Source: JAWKJY01 sp041393535 | Lineage (GTDB): Bacteria > Actinomycetota > Thermoleophilia > Gaiellales > Gaiellaceae | Reading direction: 5' to 3' | Assembly (NCBI GenBank): GCA_041393535.1 | Contig: JAWKJY010000003.1 | Location: 248,001 to 312,000 of the forward strand | DNA: 64,000 nt | In this document: in pieces, positions 37,565-48,105 of the stretch | How positions within the stretch are numbered: position 1 is the stretch's first letter | Layout: each line of letters starts with the position of its first letter | Made by a program: the position numbers and the translations under genes | Notes under the pieces: generated by a model | What the model was told of the DNA's origin: nothing | What the model saw: only the letters and a program-made list of their open reading frames with translations | Database searches by the model: none

Positions 37565-38547
37565 GTGGCGATCCCGCTGATCGAGCGCTACCGCGACCGC
37601 CTGCCGGTCACGGCTGCGACGCCCGTCGTCTCGCTCGGCGAGGGCTCGACGCCGCTGCTGCGCGCGCCCAGGCTGTCGGCGCGGCTCGGGGTCGACGTCT
37701 GGCTGAAGCTCGAGAGCATGAACCCGACGGCGTCGTTCAAGGACCGCGGGATGACGATGGCCGTGTCGAAGGCCGTCGAGGAGGGCGCCCAGGCGGTGAT
37801 CTGCGCCTCGACCGGGAACACGGCCGCCTCCGCCGCGACGTACGCGGCGCGCGCCGGCGTGCCGGCGGTGATCCTCCAGCCGGCCGGCGCGGTCGCACTC
37901 GGCAAGCTGGTGCAGGCCCGCGCCGTGGGCGCGCGGGTGCTCGAGGTGCTCGGGACGTTCGACCAGGCCCTCGAGGCCGCCCGCGAGCTGGCCGACCGCG
38001 GCACCCACGCGCTCGTGAACTCGCTCAACCCGTACCGCCTCCAGGGCCAGAAGACCGGCGCGTTCGAGCTCGCCGAGGAGCTCGGGGGCGTGCCCGACTA
38101 CCTCTGCCTCCCGTACGGCGGCGGCGGCAACACGCGCGCCTTCGGGATCGGCTGGGACGAGTGGGGCCAGGGGCTGCCGCGGGTCCTCGCCGGCGAGGCC
38201 ACGGAGCGCCCGACGACGCTCGCGAGCGCGATCCGGATCGCCGACCCCGTGCACCGTCCCTACGCCGAGGACGTCGTCAACCGCTCCGGCGGCGAGGTGG
38301 TCTCCTCTCGGACGACGAGATCCTCGCGGCGTGGCGCGACCTGGCCGAGCACGAGGGCGTCTTCTGCGAGCCGTCGAGCGCCTCCGGCGTCGCCGCGCTC
38401 GCGAAGGTCGGCGCCCCGAAGGGCTCGACGTGCGTCTGCGTGATCACCGGCCACGGGCTGAAGGACCCCGCGACGGTGGAGCGCACGACGCCCCCGCCGG
38501 TACAGGTCGAGCCCGACGCGGACGCGATCGCCGAGGCCGCCCGGTGA
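37565..38547 (+). CDS. thrC: threonine synthase (one-base frameshift near 38305)
   Basis: About 327 residues after correction. PLP enzyme converting O-phosphohomoserine to threonine. The PLP Lys59 lies in N-P-T-A-S-F-K-D-R-G-M-T, the phosphate loop is A-S-T-G-N-T-A-A-S, and the PLP ring contact region is P-Y-G-G-G-G-N-T. Around 38300-38308 one base is missing (V-V-S then S-D-D-E-I-L-A-A-W in another frame). The downstream frame carries the conserved C-E-P-S-S-A-S-G-V-A-A-L and ends at 38547, directly overlapping thrB. Intact flanks and the thrB overlap make a sequence error likelier than a pseudogene. A second ThrC-like gene lies at 54002. Confidence 0.88.
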
Positions 38548-39425
38548 GCGCCCTCCGGGTTCGCGCGCCGGCCACCACCGCGAACCTCGGCCCCGGCTTC
38601 GACTGCGCCGGCGCGGCGCTCGACCTCTGGAACGAGCTGGAGGTGTCCGACGGCGACGGCGTCGTCGTGCACGGCGAGGGCGTCGACGAGATCGAGGCCG
38701 GCCCCGGGCACCTCGGCCTGAGGGCGTTCGCGCTCGTCGCACCGGTGGAGGGCCGGCGCTTCGCCTTCACGAACCGGATCCCGCTCGCCCGCGGGCTCGG
38801 CTCCAGCGCCTCGACGATCGCGCTCGGCCTCGTCGCGGGTGCGATCTGCGCCGGCCGCTGGCCCGATCCGGAGGAGCTGCTCGCGATCGGGCTCGAGCTC
38901 GAGGGGCACGCGGACAACCTCGCGGCCGCGCTCGCCGGCGGCGTCTGCCTGACCTGGGTCGACCGGGCCGGCCGCCCTCGCCTGCGCCGGGTCGCGAGCA
39001 GCCTGCCGCTCGTCCCGATCGCCGTGGTGCCCTCGACGCACGTCTCGACCAAGGCCGCCCGTGCGTCGTTGCCGGAGCTCCTCCCGCACGGCGACGCGAC
39101 GTTCACCGTCAGCCGGGCGACGCTGCTGGGCGCCGCGCTCGCGACCGGCGCGGCCGACCTGCTGGCGGAGGCCTTCGACGACCGGCTGCACGAGCCCTAC
39201 CGCGGGCCCCTCTCGACCGTGTTCGGCCCGCTCCGCGAGGAGCCGCCGGCCGGAGCGGCCGGGGTGACGGTGTCGGGCTCGGGGCCGACGGTGATCGTCT
39301 GGGCTAGACCGGACGAGGCCGAGGGCTGCGAGGCCGGGATCCGCGCCCGGGGCCTCGAGGCGGCGGTGCTGCGCCTCGACGTGGCTCCCCGAGGCGCGGG
39401 CCCGATCGAGGACGTCCGGCCGTGA
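38544..39425 (+). CDS. thrB: homoserine kinase
   Basis: 293 residues, a GHMP-family kinase giving O-phosphohomoserine. N-terminal R-A-P-A-T-T-A-N-L-G-P-G-F-D, the ATP-binding P-L-A-R-G-L-G-S-S-A-S-T motif, G-H-A-D-N-L-A-A-A, and C-terminal V-S-G-S-G-P-T. The GTG start overlaps the thrC stop and the stop overlaps the next GTG. The product feeds ThrC and, in actinobacteria that use phosphohomoserine, possibly methionine synthesis. Confidence 0.94.
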   Translation: MSALRVRAPATTANLGPGFDCAGAALDLWNELEVSDGDGVVVHGEGVDEIEAGPGHLGLRAFALVAPVEGRRFAFTNRIPLARGLGSSASTIALGLVAGAICAGRWPDPEELLAIGLELEGHADNLAAALAGGVCLTWVDRAGRPRLRRVASSLPLVPIAVVPSTHVSTKAARASLPELLPHGDATFTVSRATLLGAALATGAADLLAEAFDDRLHEPYRGPLSTVFGPLREEPPAGAAGVTVSGSGPTVIVWARPDEAEGCEAGIRARGLEAAVLRLDVAPRGAGPIEDVRP

Positions 39426-40159
39426 GCGTGCTCGTCGCGGACTGCCGCTTCGACCTGGTCAGCCCGCCGCGCGGCCGCGAGCAGTACCTGGAGGGGCACG
39501 TGCCGGGCGCGGTCTTCCTCGACCTCGGCGCCGACCTCTCCGGCAGCGAGCGCGACGGCGGCCGACATCCGCGCCCGACGGCCGCGGAGTTCGCCGCGAC
39601 GGCGTCGCGCGCGGGGATCGGGCCGGGCGTGCGCGTCGTCGCCTACGACGACGGCTCGCTCGCCGGCGCCGCACGGCTCTGGTGGCTGCTGCGGCACTTC
39701 GGGCACGACGACGTGGGGGTGCTCGCGGGCGGCATCGGGTCGTGGCTCGGCCCTCTCGCCGCCGGGGAGGAGGTCGCCCCGGCCGCGACGTTCGCGCCGC
39801 GCGAGCGGACGGGCGACACGATCGGTGCGGACGAGCTGCGCGAGCGCCTCGGCGATCCGCGGCTGACCGTCCTCGACGCGCGGGCGCCCGAGCGCTACCG
39901 CGGCGAGGTCGAGCCCTTCGACGCGGTCGCCGGGCACGTCCCGGGCGCCGTCAACGTGCCCTACGCGTCGGTGCTCCGTGACGGCCTTCCGCCGGCGGCG
40001 CTCGAGGCGGACGAGCTCGTCGCGTACTGCGGGTCGGGCGTCTCGGCCTGCGTGCTGCTGCTGCTCCTCGAGCGGGCGGGCCGCCCGGACGCGCGGCTCT
40101 ACCCGGGCTCGTGGAGCGACTGGGCCGCTCGCGGGCTGCCGGTCGAGACCGGCGGCTGA
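39422..40159 (+). CDS. thiosulfate/3-mercaptopyruvate sulfurtransferase (two rhodanese domains)
   Basis: 245 residues, two rhodanese modules. The first (about 1-110) is inactive and starts D-C-R-F-D-L-V with G-H-V-P-G-A-V-F-L-D. The second (about 130-240) carries the persulfide Cys in Y-C-G-S-G-V-S-A. The loop C-G-S-G-V fits the mercaptopyruvate sulfurtransferase type (CG[S/T]GVT). It overlaps thrB by 4 bases, which may be operon convenience or a link to sulfur amino acids. The overlap is observed, the link is inference. Confidence 0.85.
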   Translation: MSVLVADCRFDLVSPPRGREQYLEGHVPGAVFLDLGADLSGSERDGGRHPRPTAAEFAATASRAGIGPGVRVVAYDDGSLAGAARLWWLLRHFGHDDVGVLAGGIGSWLGPLAAGEEVAPAATFAPRERTGDTIGADELRERLGDPRLTVLDARAPERYRGEVEPFDAVAGHVPGAVNVPYASVLRDGLPPAALEADELVAYCGSGVSACVLLLLLERAGRPDARLYPGSWSDWAARGLPVETGG

Positions 40160-40468
40160 GGCCAGCCCACGTCCGGCGGCGGGCCCGCGCGGCGCGCGCC
40201 ACGCGGCGGGCGTGCCTCACCGCCCGCCGACCGTGGACGATCGGTCACGGATCCGGCACGGGCCGGTGTCCCTCCCGTGCGGGATCCGGCGCTAGGCTCG
40301 ACGCGGGGAGGAGGAGCGGCGGCCCCCTGATCGCCAACGGGACCTGGCAGATCGGGCCGTGGCCGGAAGGGGCGGTGTCCGGGGCCGCTGCGCGCCCTCG
40401 CCGCCGGCCCGCACGGGCCCGCGCGTCGCCGCGGCCGGGCGCCGGCCCGCCTGCCGGGGCGGCGGCCG
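40160..40468. other. 309-bp non-coding region before ilvD
   Basis: No credible coding frame. It contains intergenic element copy 2 (40232-40362) with a promoter-like TAGGCT at 40293-40298, a hairpin GCACGGG/CCCGTGC flanked by GGATCC at about 40247-40287, and a GC-rich stretch to the ilvD -10 box. Confidence 0.6.
40232..40362 (+). repeat. intergenic element, copy 2
   Basis: Same block order as 3705-3833 and 62124-62255: CGTGGA, ACGATCGG (40237-40244), a hairpin with CCCGTGC (40274-40280), GCGCTAGGCTCG, then a GCGGGGAGGAGG...GGCCCCC...ACGGGAC segment closely like copy 3. Confidence 0.45.
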
Positions 40469-40474
40469 TAGACT
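40469..40474 (+). promoter_or_regulatory. ilvD -10 box, leaderless
   Basis: TAGACT six bases before the ilvD ATG; no ribosome binding site lies between. Confidence 0.5.
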
Positions 40475-40480
40475 GCGCCC

Positions 40481-42190
40481 ATGACCGAGACCGGAAACCC
40501 GTACGACCGCCCGAGCGATCCCGCCAAGCGGATCAGCGCGGCCATGACCGACGGCCCCGACCGCGCGCCCGCCCGGGCGATGCTCAAGGCCATCGGCTTC
40601 ACCGACGACGACCTCGCCCGCCCGCTGATCGGCATCGCGACCGAGTGGATCGAGACGATGCCCTGCAACTTCAACCAGCGCGAGCTCGCGCAGTGGGTGA
40701 AGAAGGGCGTGCGCGAGGCCGGCGGCACGCCGATGGAGTTCAACACGGTCTCCGTCTCCGACGGCGTCACGATGGGCGTCGAGGGCATGCGCGGCTCGCT
40801 CGTCTCGCGCGAGGTGATCGCCGACTCGATCGAGCTCGTCGCGCGCGGCCATCACTTCGACGGCATCGTCGTCATCGTCGGCTGCGACAAGACGATCCCC
40901 GCCGGGGCGATGGCGCTCGCCCGCCTGGACATCCCCGGCCTGGTCTTCTACAACGGCTCGATCGCGCCGGGGCGCTACCGGGGCAAGGACGTCACGATCC
41001 AGGACGTCTTCGAGGCCGTCGGCGCGCACATCTCCGGGAAGATGTCGGCGAGCGAGCTGCACGACCTCGAGTCGGTCGCGTGCCCCGGCGCCGGCGCGTG
41101 CGGCGGCCAGTTCACGGCGAACACGATGTCGATGGCCCTCGACTTCCTCGGCGTCAGCCCCGCGGGCCTGAACGGGATCCCGGCCCTCGTCCCCGAGAAG
41201 CGCGCGGCAGCCGAGCAGGCCGGCCGGCTGGCGATGGACCTCGTGCGCAGGAACGTGCGCCCGAGCGAGATCATCACCCGCGAGTCGCTCGAGAACGCGA
41301 TCGCGGCCGTCGCCGCCTCTGCCGGCTCGACGAACGGCGTCCTGCACCTGCTGGCGATCGCACGCGAGCTCGGCATCCCGCTGACGATCGACGACTTCCA
41401 CCGCGTCTCGGAGCGCACGCCCGTCGTGGCGAACCTGAAGCCGGGCGGCGAGTTCGTCGCGGTCGACATGTACGAGGCGGGCGGCGTCGGGCTCGTGGCG
41501 CGCGAGCTGCTCAAGCGCGGGCTCGTCCACGGCGACTGCCCGAACGTGGACGGGCGCACGCTCGGCGAGATCGCGACCGCGGTCGTCGAGCAGCCGGGCC
41601 AGCGCGTCGTCGTGCCGATCGAGGAGCCGATCAAGGACCGCGGGGGCATCGCGATCCTTCGCGGCAACCTCGCGCCCGAGGGCTGCGTGGTCAAGCTCGC
41701 CGGGCACGGCCGGCTGCTCCACCGCGGGCCGGCGCGCGTCTTCGACTCCGAGGAGGCGTGCTTCGCGGCGGTCAAGGCGCGGCAGATCCAGGAGGGCGAC
41801 GTCGTCGTCATCCGGCACGAGGGGCCCGCCGGCGGCCCGGGCATGCGCGAGATGCTGCACGTGACGGCGGCGATCATCGGCGAGGGCCTCGGCGACTCGG
41901 TCGCGCTGATGACGGACGGGCGCTTCTCGGGGGCCACGCACGGCTTCATGGCCGGGCACGTCGCCCCGGAGGCCGCGCGCGGCGGGCCGATCGCGGCGCT
42001 GCGCGACGGCGACGTCGTCGTCTTCGACGTGGAGGCCCGCGAGCTCCGCGTCGAGCTGTCGGACGACGAGATCGTGGCGCGGCTGCGCGACTACGCGCCG
42101 CCCCCGCCGCGCTACACGAAGGGCGTGTTCGCGAAGTACGCAAGCCTCGTGTCCTCGGCCTCCGAGGGCGCGATCACCCAGCCGCGTTGA
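40481..42190 (+). CDS. ilvD: dihydroxy-acid dehydratase
   Basis: 569 residues. It dehydrates dihydroxyisovalerate to ketoisovalerate. Three cysteines likely bind an iron-sulfur cluster: Cys62 (M-P-C-N-F), Cys135 (V-G-C-D-K-T) and Cys207 (G-A-G-A-C-G-G-Q-F-T-A-N-T-M). The retained three-Cys pattern matches IlvD/Edd dehydratases. The C-terminal domain ends with T-D-G-R-F-S-G-A-T-H-G and G-H-V-A-P-E-A. Separated from ilvBNC by hom-thrCB, it completes the valine/isoleucine route apart from the transaminase. Confidence 0.95.
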   Translation: MTETGNPYDRPSDPAKRISAAMTDGPDRAPARAMLKAIGFTDDDLARPLIGIATEWIETMPCNFNQRELAQWVKKGVREAGGTPMEFNTVSVSDGVTMGVEGMRGSLVSREVIADSIELVARGHHFDGIVVIVGCDKTIPAGAMALARLDIPGLVFYNGSIAPGRYRGKDVTIQDVFEAVGAHISGKMSASELHDLESVACPGAGACGGQFTANTMSMALDFLGVSPAGLNGIPALVPEKRAAAEQAGRLAMDLVRRNVRPSEIITRESLENAIAAVAASAGSTNGVLHLLAIARELGIPLTIDDFHRVSERTPVVANLKPGGEFVAVDMYEAGGVGLVARELLKRGLVHGDCPNVDGRTLGEIATAVVEQPGQRVVVPIEEPIKDRGGIAILRGNLAPEGCVVKLAGHGRLLHRGPARVFDSEEACFAAVKARQIQEGDVVVIRHEGPAGGPGMREMLHVTAAIIGEGLGDSVALMTDGRFSGATHGFMAGHVAPEAARGGPIAALRDGDVVVFDVEARELRVELSDDEIVARLRDYAPPPPRYTKGVFAKYASLVSSASEGAITQPR

Positions 42191-42455
42191 GCGGGCGCGG
42201 CCCGAGCGCCGGCTCCGTCGTGTCCGGCCGCGCGGGCGAGGATCGTCAGGTCACCGGACGGGCCTCGTCCTGGCGGGACGGGCCCCGTCGTCTGCGCGTC
42301 GCCGCCGCGCCCGCGGCGCGCTCGACAGGCGCACGCGGTGGGCGGCTAGCCTGGGAGGGTCGTCGGAGGCGGGCTTGGGGCGTGCAGGTCGCGTCCCTGA
42401 CCGCGTTTTCGGCCGGGCAGGTTTGGCCATCCGAGAATACGGGGAGTGGACGCAC
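42191..42455. other. 265-bp non-coding region
   Basis: I see no gene. There is a TAGCCT box (42344-42349) that is promoter-like but has no start codon at the usual distance. The last bases hold the GGGGAG ribosome binding site (42441-42446) of the next gene. Confidence 0.45.
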
Positions 42456-44422
42456 GTGGGGGCAGGCAGGACACGCGCGCTTATGCGCGCCGCGGCGTGC
42501 TCCGTCGCGGCGCTCGCCGGCGCGACGCTCGGTGTGGGCGTGGCGGATGGCGCGCCGCCGGCGCCGTCGATCGACTCGGCGCCGGTGAATCCGACCAACG
42601 ACACCTCGGCCGCATTCGTCTTCTCCGCGGCTGGCGCGGTCGGGTATCGGTGCTCGCTCGACGGCGCAGCTGGCGAGGCGTGCGACACGGGCTCGAAGAG
42701 CTACGCCTCGCTCGCGGACGGGCCACACGCCTTCGCTGTCGCCGCGGTCGACGGGGCGGCGAGCGAGGGCCCTGCCGCGTCGTACGCGTGGATCGTGGAC
42801 ACGTCGCCGCCGTTGGCGCCGTCCCTCGACAGCACGCCCCCCGATCCCGCCGGCTCGGGTTCGGCGCTGTTCACGTTCTCGGCGGCCGACGCGGTCGCGT
42901 ACGCCTGCTCGCTCGACGGCGCACCGGCCCAGGCATGTGACGGCGGCTCGACCAGCTACGACGGGCTCGGGGACGGGCCGCACGCGTTCTCGGTAACGGC
43001 GGCGGATGCGGCGGGGAACGTCGGCCCCGCCGCGAGCTACGCCTGGACGGTCGACACCGTCCCGCCCGGGGCGCCCACGTTCACGGCGGCGCCGGTCGAC
43101 CCGACCGGCGCGACCTCCGCGCAGTTCGCCTTCGGCGCGTCGGACGCAGCGGGGTACGCCTGTGCGCTCGACGGCGCGCCCGCGACCGCGTGCGACGGCG
43201 GGGCGGCCAGCTACACGGGCCTCGTCGAGGGCCGCCACCAGCTGACGGTCGTCGCGTTCGACCAGGCCGGCAACGCGAGCCCGCCGGCGAGCCACGCCTG
43301 GACGGTCGACCGCACGCCGCCCCAGACGACGATCGGGTCGGGCCCCAGCGGCGTCGCCAACGAGCGCGCCGATGCCTTCACCTTCACGTCGAGCGAGCCG
43401 GGCTCCGCCTTCACCTGCCGGCTCGACGGCCAGGCGTTCGCCTCCTGCACCTCGCCGTTCGCGTTCGCGGGCCTCGCCGACGGCGCGCACTCGTTCCAGG
43501 TGACCGCGATCGACGCGGCGGGGAACGCCGATCCCACGCCGGCGTCGCGGGCCTGGACGGTCGACACGAGCCTGCCGCAGACGACGCTCCTGGCGGGGCC
43601 GAGCGGGACGACGGGCGATGTGCAGGCGGTCTTCCGCTTCGACTCCCCCCTCGCGCGCGCGACGTTCGAGTGCTCGCTCGACGGAGCCGACTACGCGTCG
43701 TGCGCGAGCCCCCTCACGGTCGGCCCGCTCGCCGCCGGCCCCCACGCCTTCTTCGTCCGATCGGTCAACGTCAAGCTGCGCGACCCGTCGCCTGCCGCCG
43801 CCTACTGGACGATCGATCCGGGCGCGTTCACGCCGCCGACGCAGCGTGACACGACGCCGCCCGCGAAGGTGCGCGCGCTCAAGGCCCTCTCGCTCGACCG
43901 CGGCGCGAGGTCACGTGGACGAGCCCGCCGGACGCCGATCTCGCCGGGGTCGAGATCACCCGGCGGCAGGGTGGCAAGGCGCGCGTCGTCTTCACGGGGC
44001 CGGCCACGTCGTTCGTCGACCGCGGCCTCCGGAACGGCAAGGCGTACACGTACGTCGTCGTCGCCTTCGACGCCGCAGGCAACCGCGCGGCGCCCGCGCA
44101 GAAGAAGGTGAAGCCGGCGCGCCGGCTGCTGCTCCAGCCGCTCGACGGCGCCCTCGTGTCCCGCCCGCCGCTGCTCGCGTGGCGTGCGGTGCGCAACGCG
44201 AAGTACTACAACGTGCAGCTCTTCCGCGGGAGGACGAAGCTGATCAGCCGCTGGCCCGACCGGCCGCGGTTCCGCCTCGCCAGCTCCTGGACGTTCGGCG
44301 GGAAGCCGCGCTCGCTCGGGCCGGGCGTGTACGTCTGGTACGTCTGGCCGGCCTTCGGCAACCGCGGTGACGGGCAGTACGGGAAGCTGCTCGGTAGGAG
44401 CGTGTTCGTCGTCAAGCGCTGA
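42456..44422 (+). CDS. secreted Ig-like repeat protein, first of a pair (one-base frameshift near 43906)
   Basis: About 655 residues after correction. Signal peptide with R-T-R n-region and an A-A-L-A-G-A-T-L core. Then five beta-rich repeats of about 85-95 residues, each ending A-W-T-V-D (or A-W-I-V-D) after a C-S-L-D-G/C-R-L-D-G core and an A-D-G-x-H-x-F motif, a fold common in actinobacterial surface proteins. A FnIII-like domain follows (P-P-A-K-V-R-A-L to N-R-A-A-P) and a C-terminal module with Y-Y-N-V-Q-L-F-R-G and Y-V-W-P-A-F-G. At 43905-43908 one G is missing: restoring GCGGAG joins the repeats to the FnIII domain. GTG 42456 follows GGGGAG. Probably cell-surface adhesion or binding. 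Confidence 0.75.
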
Positions 44423-44463
44423 TCCGCACGAACTCGGACTGGCTACGGGGTGGAGCTGCTGCC

Positions 44464-44469
44464 TAGAAT
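44464..44469 (+). promoter_or_regulatory. -10 box of the second Ig-like gene
   Basis: TAGAAT directly precedes an ATG at 44470, which cannot be used if transcription starts 6-8 bases further on. The GTG at 44476 fits the leaderless spacing. Confidence 0.55.
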
Positions 44470-44475
44470 ATGGAC

Positions 44476-47400
44476 GTGTCCCCGTCTGCGGCCTCTTCGA
44501 CCGTGCGAGGCGACCGCGGCCTGCGCCCGTCCCGTCCCCGGGGCCTGCGCGCCGCCGTGGCGGCCGGCGTCGCCCTCGCCGCGGCCGTGCTCGCGCCGGC
44601 TGCACTCGCAGCTCCGAGCACGCCGACGATCACGGCCAGCACGCCCGCGAGCCCGTCGAGCAACGACGCGCCGCTCCTCCAGGGCACGTCCGACTCGGGG
44701 ACGACGGTCCGCCTCTTCACGACGAGCGACTGCAGCGGCCCCGAGGTGGGCTCCGGGAGCGACGTCGACTTCGGCGGCACGGGCATCGGAGTCGGCACGG
44801 TGCCGACCGACGCAGCGACGACGTTCCACGCGACGGCCGAGGACCTCTCCGGGACATCGGCCTGCTCGACCGGCTTCACCTACCTCGAGGACTCGACCGC
44901 GCCGACGGGCGCGATCACGGCGCCGGCGGCGAACGCGAACGTGCGCGGGAACGCCGTCGCCGTCTCGTCCAACTCGGCGGACGGCGGCTCCGGCGTGCAG
45001 CGGGCGGTGTTCGAGCGCTCGCCGTCGGGGGCGAACACGTGGACGCAGATCGGCGCCGACGACACGACGGCGCCGTACGGCGTCACGTTCGACACGACGC
45101 TCGTGGCCGACGGCCTCTACGACCTGCGCGTGCGGACGACGGACAACGCCGGGAACGCCACGACGTCGGCGACGCGGACGATCCGGGTCGACAACACCGC
45201 CCCGACGGGCGCGATCACGGCGCCGGCGGCGAACGCGAACGTGCGCGGGAACGCCGTCGCCGTCTCGTCCAACTCGGCGGACGGCGGCTCCGGCGTGCAG
45301 CGGGCGGTGTTCGAGCGCTCGCCGTCGGGGGCGAACACGTGGACGCAGATCGGCGCCGACGACACGACGGCGCCGTACGGCGTCACGTTCGACACGACGC
45401 TCGTGGCCGACGGCCTCTACGACCTGCGCGTGACGACGACGGACAACGCCGGCAACGCGTTCACCTCGACCGCCGTCGTCGTGCGCGTCGACAACACCGC
45501 GCCGACGAACCCGACGACGTTCGAGTCCCCGACCCACGCGCCGAGTGACTGGAGCAACGACAACACGGTCGACATCTCGATCGCGGGCGCGGCCGACGGC
45601 GGCAGCGGCGTCGACGGGTACTCCGTCGAGTGGAGCACGACGCTGGCGACCGATCCGGACACGGTCAAGGACCTCGCCGGCACGGCCACCTCGTTCACGA
45701 GCCCGGGCCTCGCCGACGGCAACTCCCACTACGTGCACCTGCGCACGGTCGACAAGGCGGGCAACTGGTCGGCGACGATCCACCTCGGGCCGTTCTTCGT
45801 CGACACGCTCGAGCCGACGACGTCCATCTCCTTCCCGGACCCGGAGCGGCGTCTACAACGACGCGAGCTGGTCGGCCGGCTGCGAGCCCGACGGCGGCTG
45901 CGGTGAGGCGACCGACCCCGGGACGGCCAGCACGTCGAGCCTGTTGCAGGTCGTCCTCGTCTCCCTGCAGCGCGCCTCCGACAACCGCTACTGGGACGGG
46001 GCCGTCTGGGTCGTCAGCCCGACGGAGGTGCCGCTCGCCGCGACCGGCACGAGCCCGTGGTCGCTCGGCCTCGCCGCGGCGGACCTCGAGGCGGAGACCA
46101 CGTACACGCTGCGCGCGGCCGCGGTCGACGGGGCCGGCAACGACGACTCGACCCCGGCGTCGGTCACCTTCACGGTCGACCGCACCGGGCCCGACTCGAC
46201 GATCGCGAACCCGGGCAACACGACGGCGTTCCTGACGAACGACACGTGGGACGCGGCGTGCTCGCCCAAGCCGGCCGGCATCTGCGGCACCGCGGCGGCG
46301 GACACGCTGCCGTCGCCGGGCACCGTCGCGAGCGTCGCGGTCTCGATCCAGCAGGCCTCCACCGGCCTCTTCTGGAACGGCAGCGCGTTCGCCTCGGTCG
46401 CCGAGATCTTCAGCGCCGCGACGCCCTTCACGCCCGCGCAGAGCGTCAGCTGGTCGTTCCCGCTGGCCGCGACCTCGCTGCCCGCCGAGGGCACCTACGT
46501 GATCCGCGCGCGGGCGATCGACAGCGTCGGCAACGTCGAGCAGGGGCTGCCGACGCGGACGGTCGTGCTCGACCGGACGCAGCCGAGCGCGGCGGTCAGC
46601 TTCCCGCTCGGCCTGCACAACGCCGCGGCCTGGGGCGCCGGCTGCGCGGCGCCCGGCCTGTGCGGCACCGCGGCGGACGCCGCGAGCGGCGTCCAGACCG
46701 TCGAGGTCGCGCTCCAGCGGTCGGGCACGGGCCTGTGGTGGGACGGCGGCGCGTTCTCCGCCGGGAGCGAGCAGTGGCTCGCCGCCACCCTCGTCAACGG
46801 AACGGCCTGGTCCCGCGCCTTCGGCGTCGGCAACTTCCCGGCCGACGGCGGCTACCTGTTGCGCCTGCGCCTGCGCGACCGCGTCGGCTTCGAGCGCATC
46901 GTCGACCTGCCGTTCGGGCTCGACACCGTCGCGCCCGACACGACGATCGACGCCGGCCCGGCGGGAACCGTCGACACGGGGATGGCGACCTTCTCGTTCT
47001 CGTCCACCGAGCCGGGCTCGGGCTTCCAGTGCCGGCTCGACGGCGGGGCGTTCGCCGGGTGCGCGTCGCCCACGACGGTGACCGGGCTCGCGAACGGCCA
47101 GCACACGTTCGAGGTGCGCGCGATCGACGGCGCGGGCAACGTCGACGGCTCGCCGGCCGCCCGGAGCTGGGTCGTGAGCGTCGGGCCGTTCCAGCCGCCC
47201 GCGGACACGACCGCTCCGGGCCCCGTGTCGGGCGTCAAGGCGGCCGGTGACGACGCCCGGGTGAAGCTCACCTGGGCGAACCCGGCCGACGCCGACCTGG
47301 CTGCGATCGAGATCGTCCGCCGACCGGGGAAGGGCGCGCCCACCTCGGTCGTCTACTCCGGGCCCGGCACGACGTTCACCGACCGCGGCCTGAAGAACGG

Positions 47401-47803
47401 GAGGACGTACACCTACACGCTCGTCGCGATCGACGCCTCGGGCAACCGCTCGACGCCGACGGCGATCAAGGGCAAGCCGATCCGGCGCCTGCTCTTCGCG
47501 CCGCTGAACGGGACGGTCGTGCGGACGCCGCCGAAGCTCAGCTGGCGCACCGTCGCGAAGGCCGCGTTCTACAACGTCCAGCTCTACCGCGGCAAGACCA
47601 AGGTGTTCTCGAACTGGCCCGCCAAGACGACGCTCAAGCTGAAGAAGGCCTGGCGCTTCGAGGGGCGGGCGCAGCAGCTCGCGCCGGGCGTCTACACGTG
47701 GTACGTGTGGCCGGCCTTCGGGACGCGCGCGAACGCGACGTACGGCAAGCTGCTCGGCAAGGCGACCTTCGTCGTGCCGAAGCCCAAGAGCGCTCGTCGC
47801 TGA
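44476..47803 (+). CDS. secreted Ig-like repeat protein, second of a pair (one-base frameshift near 45845)
   Basis: About 1109 residues after correction. Signal peptide (core A-A-V-A-A-G-V-A-L-A-A-A-V-L-A), then Ig-like repeats ending V-D-N-T-A-P or V-D-R-T, two of which are almost identical (see repeats at 44902 and 45202). After 45900 come three domains with paired cysteines (for example A-C-S-P-K-P-A-G-I-C-G), an E-P-G-S-G-F-Q-C-R-L-D-G repeat, a FnIII-like domain and the C-terminal Y-N-V-Q-L-Y-R-G / Y-V-W-P-A-F-G module shared with the previous gene. One extra base near 45841-45846 breaks the frame: with it removed, S-F-P-D-P-S-G-V-Y-N-D-A-S-W reads through. Function: surface scaffold or adhesin, by inference. 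Confidence 0.75.
44902..45132 (+). repeat. 231-bp identical direct repeat, copy 1
   Basis: Identical base for base to 45202-45432, the copies being exactly 300 bp (100 codons) apart. It covers most of one Ig-like domain, and the flanking 69 bp differ. This points to recent duplication or gene conversion. Confidence 0.9.
45202..45432 (+). repeat. 231-bp identical direct repeat, copy 2
   Basis: Second copy of 44902-45132, with no differences. After it the sequences differ at 45433-45434 and stay similar but not identical. Confidence 0.9.
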
Positions 47804-48105
47804 TCGGCCCCGCCGACGCCGCGGCGCGCGGCGTTCCGGCCCGATGCGCGGCACCCGCGGCTCGTACCCTGTGCGCTTCGGGGCTCCACCCGCACCGGCC
47901 CGGGTCGGCCCCGCGGCGGGCGGCTCGCGGTGCGGCGCGGGCAGGGCCGTCCTGGCGCCGCGCAGCCCGGGCTCGCGGCCCGCTGGCCCCCGTGAGTGAC
48001 GACGTAGCTCCGCGTCGCCGGCCAGCCGGGCGACCTGCCGGACGTCGGCTCCTCCGCGGGGCGACGGCTCGCGCCGCTCGCCAGGCGGCCGGCGAGCTGC
48101 GGCCG
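47804..48105. other. 302-bp gap between convergent genes
   Basis: No gene supported. A TACCCT box near 47866 and several short GC palindromes are present, but I see no convincing hairpin terminator or coding frame. Confidence 0.4.

Noticed and set aside
37565..38547. thrC as a pseudogene replaced by the second ThrC-like gene
   Set aside because: Only a single base is missing, all catalytic motifs are intact, and the corrected stop overlaps thrB exactly as in a working operon. Sequence error is simpler.
42344..42349. TAGCCT box as a fourth copy of the intergenic element
   Set aside because: The ACGATCGG block and the hairpin before the box are missing and downstream sequence does not align with the three copies.
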